Positions 9,141 to 17,515 of a stretch of 64,000 nt of DNA are shown piece by piece. A program made the position numbers and the translations under genes. The notes below the pieces were generated by a model that searched no databases, had not been told where the DNA came from, and saw nothing but the letters and a program-made list of their open reading frames with translations. Where the stretch lies: the NCBI RefSeq assembly GCF_013623775.1, contig NZ_JABFAM010000005.1, positions 496,001-560,000 on the forward strand. Direction: 5' to 3'. Within the stretch, counting starts at the first letter, position 1; each line of letters begins with the position of its first letter. The DNA is from Rufibacter sp. XAAS-G3-1 (GTDB lineage: Bacteria; Bacteroidota; Bacteroidia; Cytophagales; Hymenobacteraceae).

Positions 9141-9180
9141 GCTGTGGTTAGATTGGTGGCTCTTGCAGAAGCAGAAAGCA

Positions 9181-9215
9181 AATTTAAGCCCGTTTTATGA
9201 AAATAGTGCTAAAAC
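9181..9215. repeat. 36-nt palindrome, copy 8
   Basis: AATTTAAGCCCGTTTT against AAAATAGTGCTAAAAC, degenerate. It ends 3 bp from the stop of the thioredoxin-like gene. Confidence 0.5.
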
Positions 9216-9218
9216 AGG

Positions 9219-9548
9219 CTACTCTTTGGCCATGAGAAGTTGATCCAGAAACTCGCGCACGTCTTCTTCTGAAGACAGCAAGGCGCAGGCGCGCAGGGTG
9301 GCTTTGTAATAAATGGCGAAGAAGGGCGTGCCGGTCAGTTTCACCTCCTTGCTGGACACCGGGTTCTCGGCGGCATCCATCTGCAGGAAGGTAATGCCTT
9401 GGTACATGGGGTTCTCTGAGAATCGCTTGAACGAGGGAGCCAGCGCTTTGCAGATGAGGCAGTCTTCGTCTATGAATTTGACAATTACGCGCTCTTTGGC
9501 AAAAATGATGGAGCGAAGTTCAGTGTCAGAGGAGGTCTGGATGGCCAT
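9219..9548 (-). CDS. thioredoxin-like protein
   Basis: 109 residues from the ATG at 9548 (the in-frame ATG 21 codons upstream would add a leader encoded in spacer DNA). Thioredoxin fold with active-site CLIC in EDCLICKALAPSF (about residues 28-40) and the cis-Pro loop LTGTPFFAIY (about 75). The WCGPC of classic thioredoxin is replaced, which suggests a specialised or weak disulfide reductase. No signal peptide, so cytosolic. It shares strand with the DUF3891 gene 85 bp upstream. Confidence 0.8.
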   Translation of the reverse strand: MAIQTSSDTELRSIIFAKERVIVKFIDEDCLICKALAPSFKRFSENPMYQGITFLQMDAAENPVSSKEVKLTGTPFFAIYYKATLRACALLSSEEDVREFLDQLLMAKE

Positions 9549-9632
9549 TGGTAAAAAGAATGTTCTGCTATAAAATAACGGGGAATACTGCCGTAGGTTA
9601 AAAAAGAACACGCTTTAAAGCAGAAAGAGTGG

Positions 9633-10361
9633 TTACTCTTTCTGCAGCAGCCATTCTTTTCTGGTAATGGGCGCCTGTTCTAATGCCGAAGACAATTCCT
9701 GGTCTGAGGAGAACTGCAGTTGGGTAAGGCAGCGGGCCTCTACGCTCAAGGCCACCTGTTTTTCCTGAAAGGGCCACGGCGAAACCCGCACCGTTCCGGT
9801 TTTCAGTTGGGTTGCCTCGTACCGTATCTGGTCTGGCCCGTTGCTTATCTCCAGCGCGCGCTCCATCTCGGGCAACTCATTGCGGCAGAGAATAAGCGAA
9901 AAGCGGTCGCACCACTGCATGAAGTCATACGCATACTGGGCCTGGGCTTTCTTGATTTTCAGGCCGTGCCGCCACTTTTTCTGCGAGGCGAGTTGTTCGT
10001 CCAGGAAATCGTCCCACAGTTTTTTCTGGCCGCGCAGTTCCTCGTACAGAAAAGAAAGGTGCATGCTGGTGAGCAAACTGCGCCACCGGCCTTGGAACCT
10101 AGCTTCCTGCATGACCTGTTGCGCCTGTTCCAGGCAGAAAGGCAGTTGGGTGAAATTAGCGGGTGCCCCGGCGGGCGTGAGGGCGTAACGGCCCGTGAGG
10201 TCTCGCTGGCCGTCATCATGCTGCGCAATGGCGGCCAGGGTTTGCAGGAAGTGGAGCGGCCTTTTTTCTGTCTGCCACGCAAAACCAATCTCCGCTGCCA
10301 GTAAAGCGTGCGCCTGCTGGTAAATAATCTCCCAGCCTTTCTCGTGTGGGTTTACAATCAT
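9633..10361 (-). CDS. DUF3891 family protein
   Basis: 242 residues from MIVNPHEKGWEIIYQQAHAL (10361). This is the family's usual opening; the longer in-frame start at 10505 runs through a 36-nt palindrome and is rejected. DUF3891 proteins resemble HD-domain folds: QQAHALLAAEIG near the N-terminus, AIAQHDDGQ (His-Asp-Asp, about residue 48) and a helical core with HLSFLYEELRG. Metal binding and hydrolase activity are inferred from the motif only. Cytosolic. Confidence 0.82.
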   Translation of the reverse strand: MIVNPHEKGWEIIYQQAHALLAAEIGFAWQTEKRPLHFLQTLAAIAQHDDGQRDLTGRYALTPAGAPANFTQLPFCLEQAQQVMQEARFQGRWRSLLTSMHLSFLYEELRGQKKLWDDFLDEQLASQKKWRHGLKIKKAQAQYAYDFMQWCDRFSLILCRNELPEMERALEISNGPDQIRYEATQLKTGTVRVSPWPFQEKQVALSVEARCLTQLQFSSDQELSSALEQAPITRKEWLLQKE

Positions 10362-10436
10362 CGCTTCTTTCTGCCGTGGGTGGTCATCTGCTAGAGAACA
10401 GAAAGGTGTACGGCTGCCGCCGAAGAGTGGCGTTCT

Positions 10437-10472
10437 GTTTAGACGCTGTTTTCTGAAAAAGAAGCTAAAAAC
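10437..10472. repeat. 36-nt palindrome, copy 9
   Basis: GTTTAGACGCTGTTTT against AAAAAGAAGCTAAAAAC; ends conserved, inner stem imperfect. About 75 bp upstream of the DUF3891 start. Confidence 0.55.
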
Positions 10473-10578
10473 CAAATGTACTGAACAGAATTTTGCCGCG
10501 AGCAAGAGCCATAAGAAAATTGGTTTATGCAGTTGTTCAATATAAGTACGCGGACAAAATTAGTTTGACCTACTTTTC

Positions 10579-10673
10579 TTGTTGTCCTCCTGGAAGGATC
10601 TTGGTGGCGAACGGCAATAGCGCTCCATCAAAGCTATTCTAGTTCGCCCACAAGACCCTGCCAGGAGGACAAA
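10579..10673. repeat. ~95-bp inverted repeat, copy 1 of 3
   Basis: Left end TTGTTGTCCTCCTGGAAGG, right end CCAGGAGGACAAA. Inner arms GGTGGCGAAC and GTTCGCCCAC flank a variable centre. The whole unit can fold on itself. Relatives are at 26781-26873 and 37312-37402. Confidence 0.7.
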
Positions 10674-10816
10674 TAGTATAAAGTAATGCTGTCTCCGTAC
10701 TTAGAAGACAGTACATAAGTAAAAGCTAAGGTATAGAATGGGGCACCATATTTGATGGTTTGAGTATATTCAGATAATGTTGAAACTGGAATGAGCTGAC
10801 TTCTGAAGAAATATAT

Positions 10817-11818
10817 CTAAAATAAAGTTGGATGATGGACTTTTATGACTTTTAAATACTTTAAAGAATTATATATGACAACTTTGAGCAAATGCACTCT
10901 GTTAATCAATGAATACTTATTGATGAGAGTGAATTTGAAAGCTTTAAAAGCAAATTTATAGCCGTTTGAGAAGTTGTTTGAGTTAAAGGAGATGGTTGAT
11001 TTGAATAGATATTGTAAATAATTAGTGAGTTTTCTAGTAATCTCAAGTTTGGTGTTAAATTGAAGGACAGAAAGTTGTAAGCCTATCTTAGATGCTAACC
11101 CACTAAGAGGTAAAGCTTTACTAGGCCAATAGTGCAGAATATAAGTATCGCTTGGGTGCACTTTAGTAACGGTTTGAAGTACCAAAGCAAAAGCAAGTTG
11201 CTCACTGACGTGGAAAGAGGTTGCTTTGAAAATTTCTTCAGTTAACCGGTAAACATCAGGAATGTACCTTGCTATCTCACTGGACATGCCTAGTACGCCA
11301 GCATTCCATGAGACATTGCGTTTGTCAAAACAGTAGGAGTCATCTCCAATCTGGAAGCTTTTGCCCTCCAACCATTTCATGAAATCAGCATTCTGCTTAG
11401 GGGTGGCATAGGGATACCCTTCCTGAAAGGTGAAATCCATTAAATGCATGAAACTGGTGCCCGGCATGATCCCTTGTACCAAAGGGGAAGGGTCAGCAAT
11501 AAAAAAGGTATCTGAATCAAGAAACAATAAGTTGTCATTTGGGTAAGCGGTAAAGCTGTCTTCAATGACTGCAATTTTCCTGAAGAACTTAAATTGATTA
11601 CCCTGCAACATATCCTCCCATCTTTCGGGAGTGATCAAATGATACCTAACTTCAATACCTTCAAAGTAAGGCTCAAAATGAGATGTGTTATCAGTGTAAA
11701 GCAGGAATCTGATATCTTCCTTTTTGCCACTGTACCAAGACCAAAAGCTTAGAATACAGAGTGCTGTTCTGCTGTGCTCCTTCTCGTCACCATAAGATAA
11801 TAAAGTTATGTTTGTCAT
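10817..11818 (-). CDS. GT-A fold glycosyltransferase (nucleotide-diphospho-sugar transferase family)
   Basis: 333 residues. Starts with the strand-loop TNITLLSYGDE. It carries KFFRKIAVIED (about 78-88), the metal-binding LLFLDSDTFFIADPS (D101-S-D103), and WNAGVLGMSSE (about 172-182), the arrangement seen in GT8/GT77-like transferases. The last ~90 residues are basic, hydrophobic and AT-rich (many Lys, Asn, Ile, Phe codons). The gene is clearly more AT-rich than its neighbours and stands alone, not in a polysaccharide cluster, which suggests acquisition by transfer. Acceptor and donor sugars are unknown. Confidence 0.78.
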   Translation of the reverse strand: MTNITLLSYGDEKEHSRTALCILSFWSWYSGKKEDIRFLLYTDNTSHFEPYFEGIEVRYHLITPERWEDMLQGNQFKFFRKIAVIEDSFTAYPNDNLLFLDSDTFFIADPSPLVQGIMPGTSFMHLMDFTFQEGYPYATPKQNADFMKWLEGKSFQIGDDSYCFDKRNVSWNAGVLGMSSEIARYIPDVYRLTEEIFKATSFHVSEQLAFALVLQTVTKVHPSDTYILHYWPSKALPLSGLASKIGLQLSVLQFNTKLEITRKLTNYLQYLFKSTISFNSNNFSNGYKFAFKAFKFTLINKYSLINRVHLLKVVIYNSLKYLKVIKVHHPTLF

Positions 11819-12005
11819 CGGTTTTACTAAGGTGAGCTAGAGATTGACTTGGGAGTAAAGGCTTATATAAATTCCTGTGTTTATCAGATGGTTGTAAAGA
11901 TTCCTGCAGGAGGAATGAAGATAAAGAGCTTGCCGATATGGGTAGTCAATAAGTTCACGGAAGAATCTATCATAGGCTTAAACTCTTCCCTTGGTTAGGG
12001 TAGTA

Positions 12006-12968
12006 TCAATTATTTATCCGCTTCAAGTGCAGCAGCATGTCATCGGTCATGGTGTGCAGGTCGTATTGCGGGTTCCAGCCCCAATCCTGTCGGGCCGCCA
12101 GGTCATTGATGCTCTGCGGCCACGAATCTGCTATCTGCTGCCGTGAATCTGGGGCATACGTGATGGTGAAAGCTGGGTAATGGCGCTGAATGCTGGCGGC
12201 AATCTCCTGGGGCGTAAAGCTCATGGCGGCCAGGTTGTAAGACGACCGCACCTTCACTTGCTCAATAGGGGCGTGCATCAAATCCAGCGTGGCTTTGAGG
12301 GCGTCTGGCATGTACATCATGGGCAGGCGGGTGTGCTCGCTCAGGAAGCATTTGTAAGTGCCGGTAGCCAGCGCCTGGTGATAAATATCCACGGCATAGT
12401 CAGTGGTGCCGCCGCCGGGCAGGGCCTTGTAGCCAATAAGGCCTGGGTAGCGGAGGCTGCGCACGTCTAAGCCATATTTCTGGAAGTAGTACTCGCACCA
12501 CCGCTCACCGGCCTGCTTGCTGATGCCGTACACGGTATTAGGATCCATGATGGTGTCCTGCGGCGTATTCTCGCGGGGTGTGTTCGGGCCGAAAACCGCG
12601 ATGGAAGACGGCCAGTACACTTTCTCCACCTTCTGCTCCAGGGCGAAGTCCAGCACGTTAAACAAACCGTCCATGTTCAGGCGCCAGGCAAACTTGGGGT
12701 TCTTCTCGCCGGTGGCAGAGAGGATGGCGGCCAAATGGTAAATCTGCTTGAATTTGTAGCGCGACGCCAGTTCGGTGAGGTGCTGCGGGGTGAGTACGTC
12801 CACAATCTCAAAAGGCCCGCTTTCGCGCAGGTCGGCTTGCTTGGGGTACTGGATATCAGCGGCCACCACGTTGGCATCGCCGTACATCTTTCTTAATTCA
12901 AGGGTGAGTTCAGAGCCCAACTGTCCGCAGGCGCCTATCACTAGAATGGCATTTTTTTGTTTTGTCAT
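12006..12968 (-). CDS. tdh: L-threonine 3-dehydrogenase, short-chain (epimerase-like) type
   Basis: 320-residue NAD-dependent enzyme oxidising L-threonine to 2-amino-3-ketobutyrate, of the UDP-galactose-epimerase-like family rather than the zinc alcohol-dehydrogenase type. Rossmann glycine motif GACGQLG (12-18), VAADIQ acidic end of strand 2, PSSIAVFG (Ser121/122), catalytic YGISK (Tyr147, Lys151) and the substrate-loop RYPGLIGYKALPGGGTTDYA region (about 170-190). The next gene, divergent across 210 bp, is kbl, the following pathway step, which supports the assignment over a sugar epimerase. Confidence 0.93.
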   Translation of the reverse strand: MTKQKNAILVIGACGQLGSELTLELRKMYGDANVVAADIQYPKQADLRESGPFEIVDVLTPQHLTELASRYKFKQIYHLAAILSATGEKNPKFAWRLNMDGLFNVLDFALEQKVEKVYWPSSIAVFGPNTPRENTPQDTIMDPNTVYGISKQAGERWCEYYFQKYGLDVRSLRYPGLIGYKALPGGGTTDYAVDIYHQALATGTYKCFLSEHTRLPMMYMPDALKATLDLMHAPIEQVKVRSSYNLAAMSFTPQEIAASIQRHYPAFTITYAPDSRQQIADSWPQSINDLAARQDWGWNPQYDLHTMTDDMLLHLKRINN

Positions 12969-12988
12969 GCAGGTGCTGAATGAAAAAA

Positions 12989-13017
12989 CAAATGTACGTT
13001 ATTCAACTGGCTCCAAA
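12989..13017 (-). promoter_or_regulatory. putative tdh promoter (Bacteroidota type)
   Basis: On the minus strand a TTTG at 13017-13014 precedes TACATTTG (12996-12989), a match to the TAnnTTTG -7 box with a slightly short 17-bp gap. The box lies 21 bp before the tdh start, giving a very short leader. Confidence 0.4.
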
Positions 13018-13104
13018 AAATAGGGGGGAGTGCTGGGGTTTTGTATCTTTGAAAGTAAAATACGCGGCCCGGCCTGAAAGACTTAGTAGTTTCCATGCCT
13101 TTCC

Positions 13105-13140
13105 GTTTTTAGGGTGTTTTGGGCAAAAGAAGCCAGAAAC
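13105..13140. repeat. 36-nt palindrome, copy 10
   Basis: GTTTTTAGGGTGTTTT against AAAAGAAGCCAGAAAC; lies 38 bp before the kbl start, inside the divergent tdh/kbl control region. Confidence 0.55.
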
Positions 13141-13178
13141 CGCGTAAGTCTACGTAGAGTCCACTTTATCTATCTGAT

Positions 13179-14372
13179 ATGTACGAAACCTTAAAACCAG
13201 ATTTAGAACAGCAGTTAGCCGACATCAAAGCCAACGGCTTATATAAAAGCGAGCGCATCATCACCACGCCGCAGCACGCCGAGATCATGACCCAGCAAAC
13301 CGGCGAAGTCCTGAACTTCTGCGCGAACAACTATCTGGGCCTTTCCTCGCACCCGGCAGTACTTGAGGCGGCCAAACGCACCCTGGACACCCACGGCTAC
13401 GGCATGAGTTCGGTGCGGTTTATCTGCGGAACCCAGGACATCCACAAACAACTGGAGCAGAAACTGGCCGAGTTCCTGGGCACCGAGGACACCATTCTGT
13501 ACGCGGCGGCCTTTGACGCCAACGGCGGCGTGTTTGAGCCCCTGTTTGACGAGCAGTCCGCCATTATCTCAGACGCTTTGAATCATGCTTCCATTATTGA
13601 CGGCATCCGGTTGTGCAAGGCGCAGCGCTACCGTTACGAGCACAACAACATGGCCGATCTGGAAGCCAAATTGCAGGAAGCCCAAGGCGCCAAGCACCGC
13701 ATCATTGTCACCGATGGATCTTTCTCCATGGACGGCACCATCGCGCAACTGGACAAAATCTGTGATTTAGCTGATCAGTACAAAGCTCTGGTGTTGGTAG
13801 ATGAGTCGCACTCCAGCGGTTTCATTGGCAAAACCGGCCGCGGCACGCACGAGTACCACAACGTGATGGGCCGGGTAGATATTATCACGGGTACCTTGGG
13901 CAAAGCCTTGGGCGGCGCAATGGGGGGCTTCACCACCGGCCGCAAAGAGATCATTGACATGCTGCGCCAGCGCTCGCGCCCGTACCTGTTCTCTAACTCG
14001 CTGGCCCCGGCTATTGTGGGTGGTTCTTTGGCCGTTCTGGAGCTGCTTAGCTCTACCACTGAACTACGCGACCGCCTGGAGTGGAATACCAAATACTTCC
14101 GGGAGAAGATGACCGCCGCCGGGTTTGACATCCGTCCGGGAGTACACCCCATTGTGCCAGTCATGCTGTATGAAGCCACTTTAGCGCAGGAGTTTGCGGC
14201 CAGAATGCTGGAGAAAGGCATCTATGTGATTGGGTTCTACTATCCGGTGGTAGCCAAAGGGGCCGCCCGCATCCGGGTACAGCTTTCCGCCGACCATACC
14301 CAGCAGCACCTGGATCAAGCCATCCAAGCTTTTACCGAAGTAGGCCGAGAATTGGGCGTTTTAAAAGGATAA
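13179..14372 (+). CDS. kbl: glycine C-acetyltransferase (2-amino-3-ketobutyrate CoA ligase)
   Basis: 397-residue PLP enzyme that cleaves 2-amino-3-ketobutyrate with CoA to glycine and acetyl-CoA. Alpha-oxoamine synthase features: [13 protein letters not shown] (48-60), [12 protein letters not shown] (74-85), the PLP-contacting DESHSSGF (208-215) and Schiff-base Lys242 in [13 protein letters not shown]. Length equals the family norm. Together with the divergent tdh gene it forms a complete threonine-to-glycine route. A weak TATCTTTG box (13044-13051) lies upstream, without a clear -33 element. Confidence 0.95.
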   Translation: MYETLKPDLEQQLADIKANGLYKSERIITTPQHAEIMTQQTGEVLNFCANNYLGLSSHPAVLEAAKRTLDTHGYGMSSVRFICGTQDIHKQLEQKLAEFLGTEDTILYAAAFDANGGVFEPLFDEQSAIISDALNHASIIDGIRLCKAQRYRYEHNNMADLEAKLQEAQGAKHRIIVTDGSFSMDGTIAQLDKICDLADQYKALVLVDESHSSGFIGKTGRGTHEYHNVMGRVDIITGTLGKALGGAMGGFTTGRKEIIDMLRQRSRPYLFSNSLAPAIVGGSLAVLELLSSTTELRDRLEWNTKYFREKMTAAGFDIRPGVHPIVPVMLYEATLAQEFAARMLEKGIYVIGFYYPVVAKGAARIRVQLSADHTQQHLDQAIQAFTEVGRELGVLKG

Positions 14373-14700
14373 TTCCTAGAGGCTAAGTGCCGGAAGTAAA
14401 GCGAAATGGAGGCTCGTCAATGGTCAATTGGCGGCCTCTTTTGCTTTAGATAGATCAGTTTCCAGAAGTCTTAATAAAATAAGAGCCTGAGGATACTAAA
14501 ATAACTAAACTGTTAGTTGTTAAACTAAGTAGATAGTTGAAATGGGAGGGAAATCGTAATCTACTGTTCCATAATGGGAAATATGAGGTTAGTTTTCCAC
14601 AAAATATCTGTGCTGCGTTTTCGTGAATCACAGAATCAGATAAAATAATTATATTTTATTGAGCACATCTTACTTCTTATTCACTTAATATAGGGTATGT
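14373..14700. other. intergenic spacer, 328 bp
   Basis: AT-rich leader of the next gene. No palindrome, hairpin or small gene recognised. Confidence 0.5.
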
Positions 14701-15129
14701 ATGAAAATTAAAAGCTTGATAAAGATAATTGTTCCGGTGTTGCTGTTGTTTTTTACTTTAGGGGTTGGGGCAAGCACAGCGCAAAAAAGTATTCTGCCGC
14801 TGTTGTTTCTGAACAGGCAACCGGTGAATATAAGCCAGAGCTATTCAGTAGAAGAGCTGAAAACCGGCGTGGTGCTCAACCCAATTGTTGGCTTAAACAT
14901 AGCTGCTATCTACCAGGTGCGGGAAAACAGGCCTGTCAGAGCATTAAGAATCAAAGACAAGGCAGACCTGGAAAACTTTGAACTGTATGCCTGGGGCATG
15001 GGAAAAGACCCCTCCGGCAGAACTCTTTCCTCTGCCCCGCCGCAAATTGGCCTTCAGCCGGGAGACCGTTTCGCCTTTGACGCCACCTGGCAGGGCCAAC
15101 AGATGTCTTTTATGCTAAAAGTAAAATAA
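14701..15129 (+). CDS. small secreted protein of unknown function
   Basis: 142 residues with a clear signal peptide (about 1-28, cleavage after STAQ). The mature part is beta-rich: ISQSYSVEELKTGVVLNP, IAAIYQVRENRPVRALRI, and GLQPGDRFAFDATWQGQQMS near the end. It resembles a single Ig-like or lipocalin-sized domain, but I cannot assign a family. Monocistronic by spacing. Confidence 0.7.
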   Translation: MKIKSLIKIIVPVLLLFFTLGVGASTAQKSILPLLFLNRQPVNISQSYSVEELKTGVVLNPIVGLNIAAIYQVRENRPVRALRIKDKADLENFELYAWGMGKDPSGRTLSSAPPQIGLQPGDRFAFDATWQGQQMSFMLKVK

Positions 15130-15181
15130 ACGGCCTTAAAACCAGCAGAATTCTTGCCCAGCGGGCTGAAAGAAACTTCTT

Positions 15182-15217
15182 GTTTTTAGCTTCTTTTTCT
15201 AAAAATAAACCTAAAAC
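15182..15217. repeat. 36-nt palindrome, copy 11
   Basis: GTTTTTAGCTTCTTTTT against AAAAATAAACCTAAAAC; ends conserved, centre decayed. Confidence 0.55.
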
Positions 15218-15276
15218 GTCCTTAGAGCGGGTACTAGACCAGGCTTTGAGGACGTTTACATTATGTAGAAATTAGG

Positions 15277-15307
15277 TTGTCAGCAAAGCAATCATTCCCT
15301 ACTTTTG
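15277..15307 (+). promoter_or_regulatory. promoter-like -33/-7 pair
   Basis: TTG (15277-15279), 20-bp gap, then TACTTTTG (15300-15307), fitting the Bacteroidota sigma-70 pattern TTG-N19-21-TAnnTTTG. Expected transcript start is about 15314, 360 nt ahead of the NYN-CSD gene. Confidence 0.5.
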
Positions 15308-15313
15308 CCCGAT

Positions 15314-15475
15314 ATTCCTTTGAAAAAGATGTTCTTTGCTTTCAGGGGAAACAAAAAAGCACTGTCTGTAGTATCAGGGAGTGCCCATGCCCCAAGTGGT
15401 TGACCACTGCCTGGGCAGAAGAAGATCAAAGTGGAGAGTAGTCCCCAAACAAGATAAATGAAGGTGTTTTTTAGA
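15314..15475 (+). ncRNA. candidate structured RNA or long 5' leader
   Basis: Directly after the promoter motif, TTCCTTTGAAA (15315-15325) can pair with TTTCAGGGGAA (15340-15350), including G-U pairs. GCACT (15359-15363) can pair with AGTGC (15380-15384). GCCCA/TGGGC (15383-15387/15412-15416) closes an inner AGTGG-TTGA-CCACT hairpin. A run of six T ends near 15472. No protein frame. It could be an independent small RNA or the leader of the NYN-CSD gene. I could not match it to a named RNA family. Confidence 0.25.
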
Positions 15476-15674
15476 TATAGCAGCTATACTTCCCAAAGGT
15501 TCTATACAGCATTCAATAGAGAGTTATTCCCTGCTTCCTCCCCAAAAATCCCATCTCTTTTTATCGCTTTCTCCCGTTTATTTCCCCTGCATATATAAGT
15601 GAAAGATACATTCAGAAAAGATACAGACAGATTAAATAACAAAAGATGAGAACAGTTAAAAAAACAAAAACAAC

Positions 15675-16583
15675 ATGCAGGATAAACTAGTGAGAATTGG
15701 CGTCTTCTATGATGGTAATTATTTCCTGCAGGTCAGCAATTATTACGCCTACGGTCACCAGCGCAAGCGCAGGATCAGCATTTCTGGCCTCCATGAATTT
15801 ATTAGAGAGCAGGTAGCCGAAGAAGAAGGCGTAGATGCCCGTTTCTGTAGAATTGTAGATGCCCACTATTTCAGGGGCCGTCTCAATGCCTATGAAGCCA
15901 GCCAGCGCGGCGACACCCTGTACTGGGATCGCGTGTTTGACGATATTCTGATGTCTGAGGGCGTGACTACCCATTACCTGCCGGTGCGGACTACGCCGGA
16001 AGGATATAAGCAGGAACGCGGGATAGACGTCTGGTTAGCCCTGGAGGCTTTTGAGCAAGCCTTCTACAAGCGGTTTGATGTGCTGGTGCTGATCTCTTCA
16101 GACGGAGATTACGTGCCGATGGTGCGCAAAGTGAACACCCTGGGAACGCGCGTGATGGCCTTGACCTGGGAATTTGAGTACACCACAGACAACGGCCAGC
16201 GCATGACCACGCGCCCGTCACAAGACCTGTTGGCCGAAGTAACCTACCCCATGGCCATGCACGGCATTATTGACCAGCGCATAGCCCGCAATGATACCGC
16301 CATTCAGCGGTTGTTTGTACAGCCAGACCACAAGCGAAGCACGGTGGTGCAGGAAGAGCGTTATGATGAAGAGGCAGTGGTAGAAGGACACGGCGAAGGT
16401 GAAATCATGAGCCTGAAAAACGGGTACGGTTTCATTAAATTCCCGCCCAACAACCTGTTCTTCCACTTCACCAACGTGTTGGACACCGACTTCAATGAAC
16501 TGCGCGTGGGAGACCGCGTGGAGTTTGAGATTGAGAAAGACGATGAAGGCAATGATGTGGCCAAAAGCGTGAAACTCCTGTAA
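15675..16583 (+). CDS. NYN-domain ribonuclease fused to a cold-shock domain
   Basis: 302 residues. Residues ~5-190 form a NYN (PIN-like, LabA/DUF88-type) nuclease domain: acidic FYDGN at 11-15, GIDVWLALEAFE near 115, and ISSDGDYVPMVRKV near 139, which together supply the metal-binding acids. A charged linker (~205-235) leads to a C-terminal cold-shock OB fold with RNP-1-like NGYGFIKF and RNP-2-like LFFHFTNV. The combination implies single-strand RNA capture followed by cleavage; substrate unknown. No signal peptide. A strong terminator follows. Confidence 0.85.
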   Translation: MQDKLVRIGVFYDGNYFLQVSNYYAYGHQRKRRISISGLHEFIREQVAEEEGVDARFCRIVDAHYFRGRLNAYEASQRGDTLYWDRVFDDILMSEGVTTHYLPVRTTPEGYKQERGIDVWLALEAFEQAFYKRFDVLVLISSDGDYVPMVRKVNTLGTRVMALTWEFEYTTDNGQRMTTRPSQDLLAEVTYPMAMHGIIDQRIARNDTAIQRLFVQPDHKRSTVVQEERYDEEAVVEGHGEGEIMSLKNGYGFIKFPPNNLFFHFTNVLDTDFNELRVGDRVEFEIEKDDEGNDVAKSVKLL

Positions 16584-16713
16584 CAGCCCGACTACCTGTT
16601 GCCGCAGAATTTCAAGGAAGCAGCCTGACTCACTGCTCCCGCAGAACTCCTTCAATAGCCTGACTACCTATTGCCGGGGAACGCTTGAAAGCCAGAAAGT
16701 ACAACTGAAACAG

Positions 16714-16744
16714 AAAAAGGGGAGCCGGACAGGCTCCCCTTTTT
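16714..16744 (+). terminator. intrinsic terminator of the NYN-CSD gene
   Basis: AAAAAGGGGAGCC pairs perfectly with GGCTCCCCTTTTT around a five-base loop. Confidence 0.9.
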
Positions 16745-17127
16745 TATTGGAAACTGGTTGGTTCCGTGGACGGGTGATGGGTTTGAAAAGTAATCCCCAA
16801 TTACCCCAAGAGTCTTTTTCGAATTGCAGAGAAAGGGGGTTGTCTTGCGGTATGAATTTTCCGTGCCCTTCCGTGTCATTGTTGGTATTATCACCATAGC
16901 CGTCAGGCTAAGGGAGGCCCCCCCCCATTTTTGCAATACCTTAAAGGCTTCTACCATACCCAAAACCATCTTGCTTGTTGGTGAAAACACGCAACAAGGG
17001 CGGACGGTAAAGTTTTTGTATAGGTAGACTCTTGGTATTATCCCCTTAGAGCTTGAACCTGTTTAGTATTTTTCATTAACCGGCATTTAGCGCCGTTTCT
17101 CTGCGGCAAGTGCTCGCTGGTGCCGTC

Positions 17128-17163
17128 GTTTTTAGGCTATTTTCATGAAAACAGCCTAAAAAC
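17128..17163. repeat. 36-nt palindrome, copy 12
   Basis: GTTTTTAGGCTATTTT against AAAACAGCCTAAAAAC with centre CATG; a near-perfect 16-bp stem. Confidence 0.75.
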
Positions 17164-17207
17164 AAGTGGTTTATCTGTGCATTATTGCATACATCCGCTG
17201 GCACCCC

Positions 17208-17243
17208 GTTTATAGGCTTCTTTTATGAAAACAGGCCAAAAAC
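17208..17243. repeat. 36-nt palindrome, copy 13
   Basis: GTTTATAGGCTTCTTTT against AAAACAGGCCAAAAAC; in tandem with copy 12. Confidence 0.65.
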
Positions 17244-17250
17244 TCTAAAC

Positions 17251-17416
17251 AGCTTCCTTGTTTAAATTTCAGGTTTGCCGGCGAAAATGGCCAGAGAAAG
17301 GTTCTGCGGAAGCGTTTTTTGAGCCGCGTAGCAGCGCTACGGTGCGAGAAAAAGGCGAACGCAGGTTCTTTTTATGGCCGTTTGTAGCGCAAAAATGAAA
17401 TTTAAACATGCTCTAA
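17251..17416. mobile_element. fold-back (MITE-like) element A
   Basis: Terminal inverted repeats GTTTAAATTTC (17260-17270) and GAAATTTAAAC ending in ATGCTCTAA (17416). Internal GGTTCTGCGGAAGCG faces GCGAACGCAGGTTC around GCGTAGCAGCGCTACGG. No coding capacity. Same family as elements B (33360), C (44351) and D (58786). Confidence 0.6.
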
Positions 17417-17515
17417 GCCTGACGGCTATGGTGAGAACACCAACATCGGCGAAAAAAACGGCCAAAAGACATTTTAGGGTAATTTGGTATAAGTAAGCCG
17501 TTCACTCTGCATGTC

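Larger units (their letters stand above)
10362..10816. other. intergenic spacer, 455 bp
   Basis: Contains 36-nt palindrome copy 9 and a ~95-bp inverted repeat; the right part turns AT-rich toward the glycosyltransferase 3' end. No further gene. Confidence 0.55.
15130..15674. other. intergenic spacer, 545 bp
   Basis: Contains one 36-nt palindrome, then a promoter-like sequence followed by ~160 nt of predicted stems (see separate entries), then ~200 bp without features before the NYN-CSD start. Confidence 0.5.
16584..17515. other. intergenic spacer, 932 bp
   Basis: Convergent spacer between the NYN-CSD and esterase-like genes. It holds a terminator, a C8 run (about 16919), two 36-nt palindromes 44 bp apart and fold-back element A. 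The frames at 16664-17027 lack any protein signature. Confidence 0.55.

Noticed and set aside
12006-12968. UDP-glucose 4-epimerase or other sugar epimerase.
   Set aside because: The adjacent kbl gene and the family pattern (GACGQLGS, PGGGTTDYA) fit short-chain threonine dehydrogenase better.
16915-16926. C8 homopolymer as a phase-variable switch.
   Set aside because: It is not in a gene or at a promoter I can support; the nearby frames are not credible.
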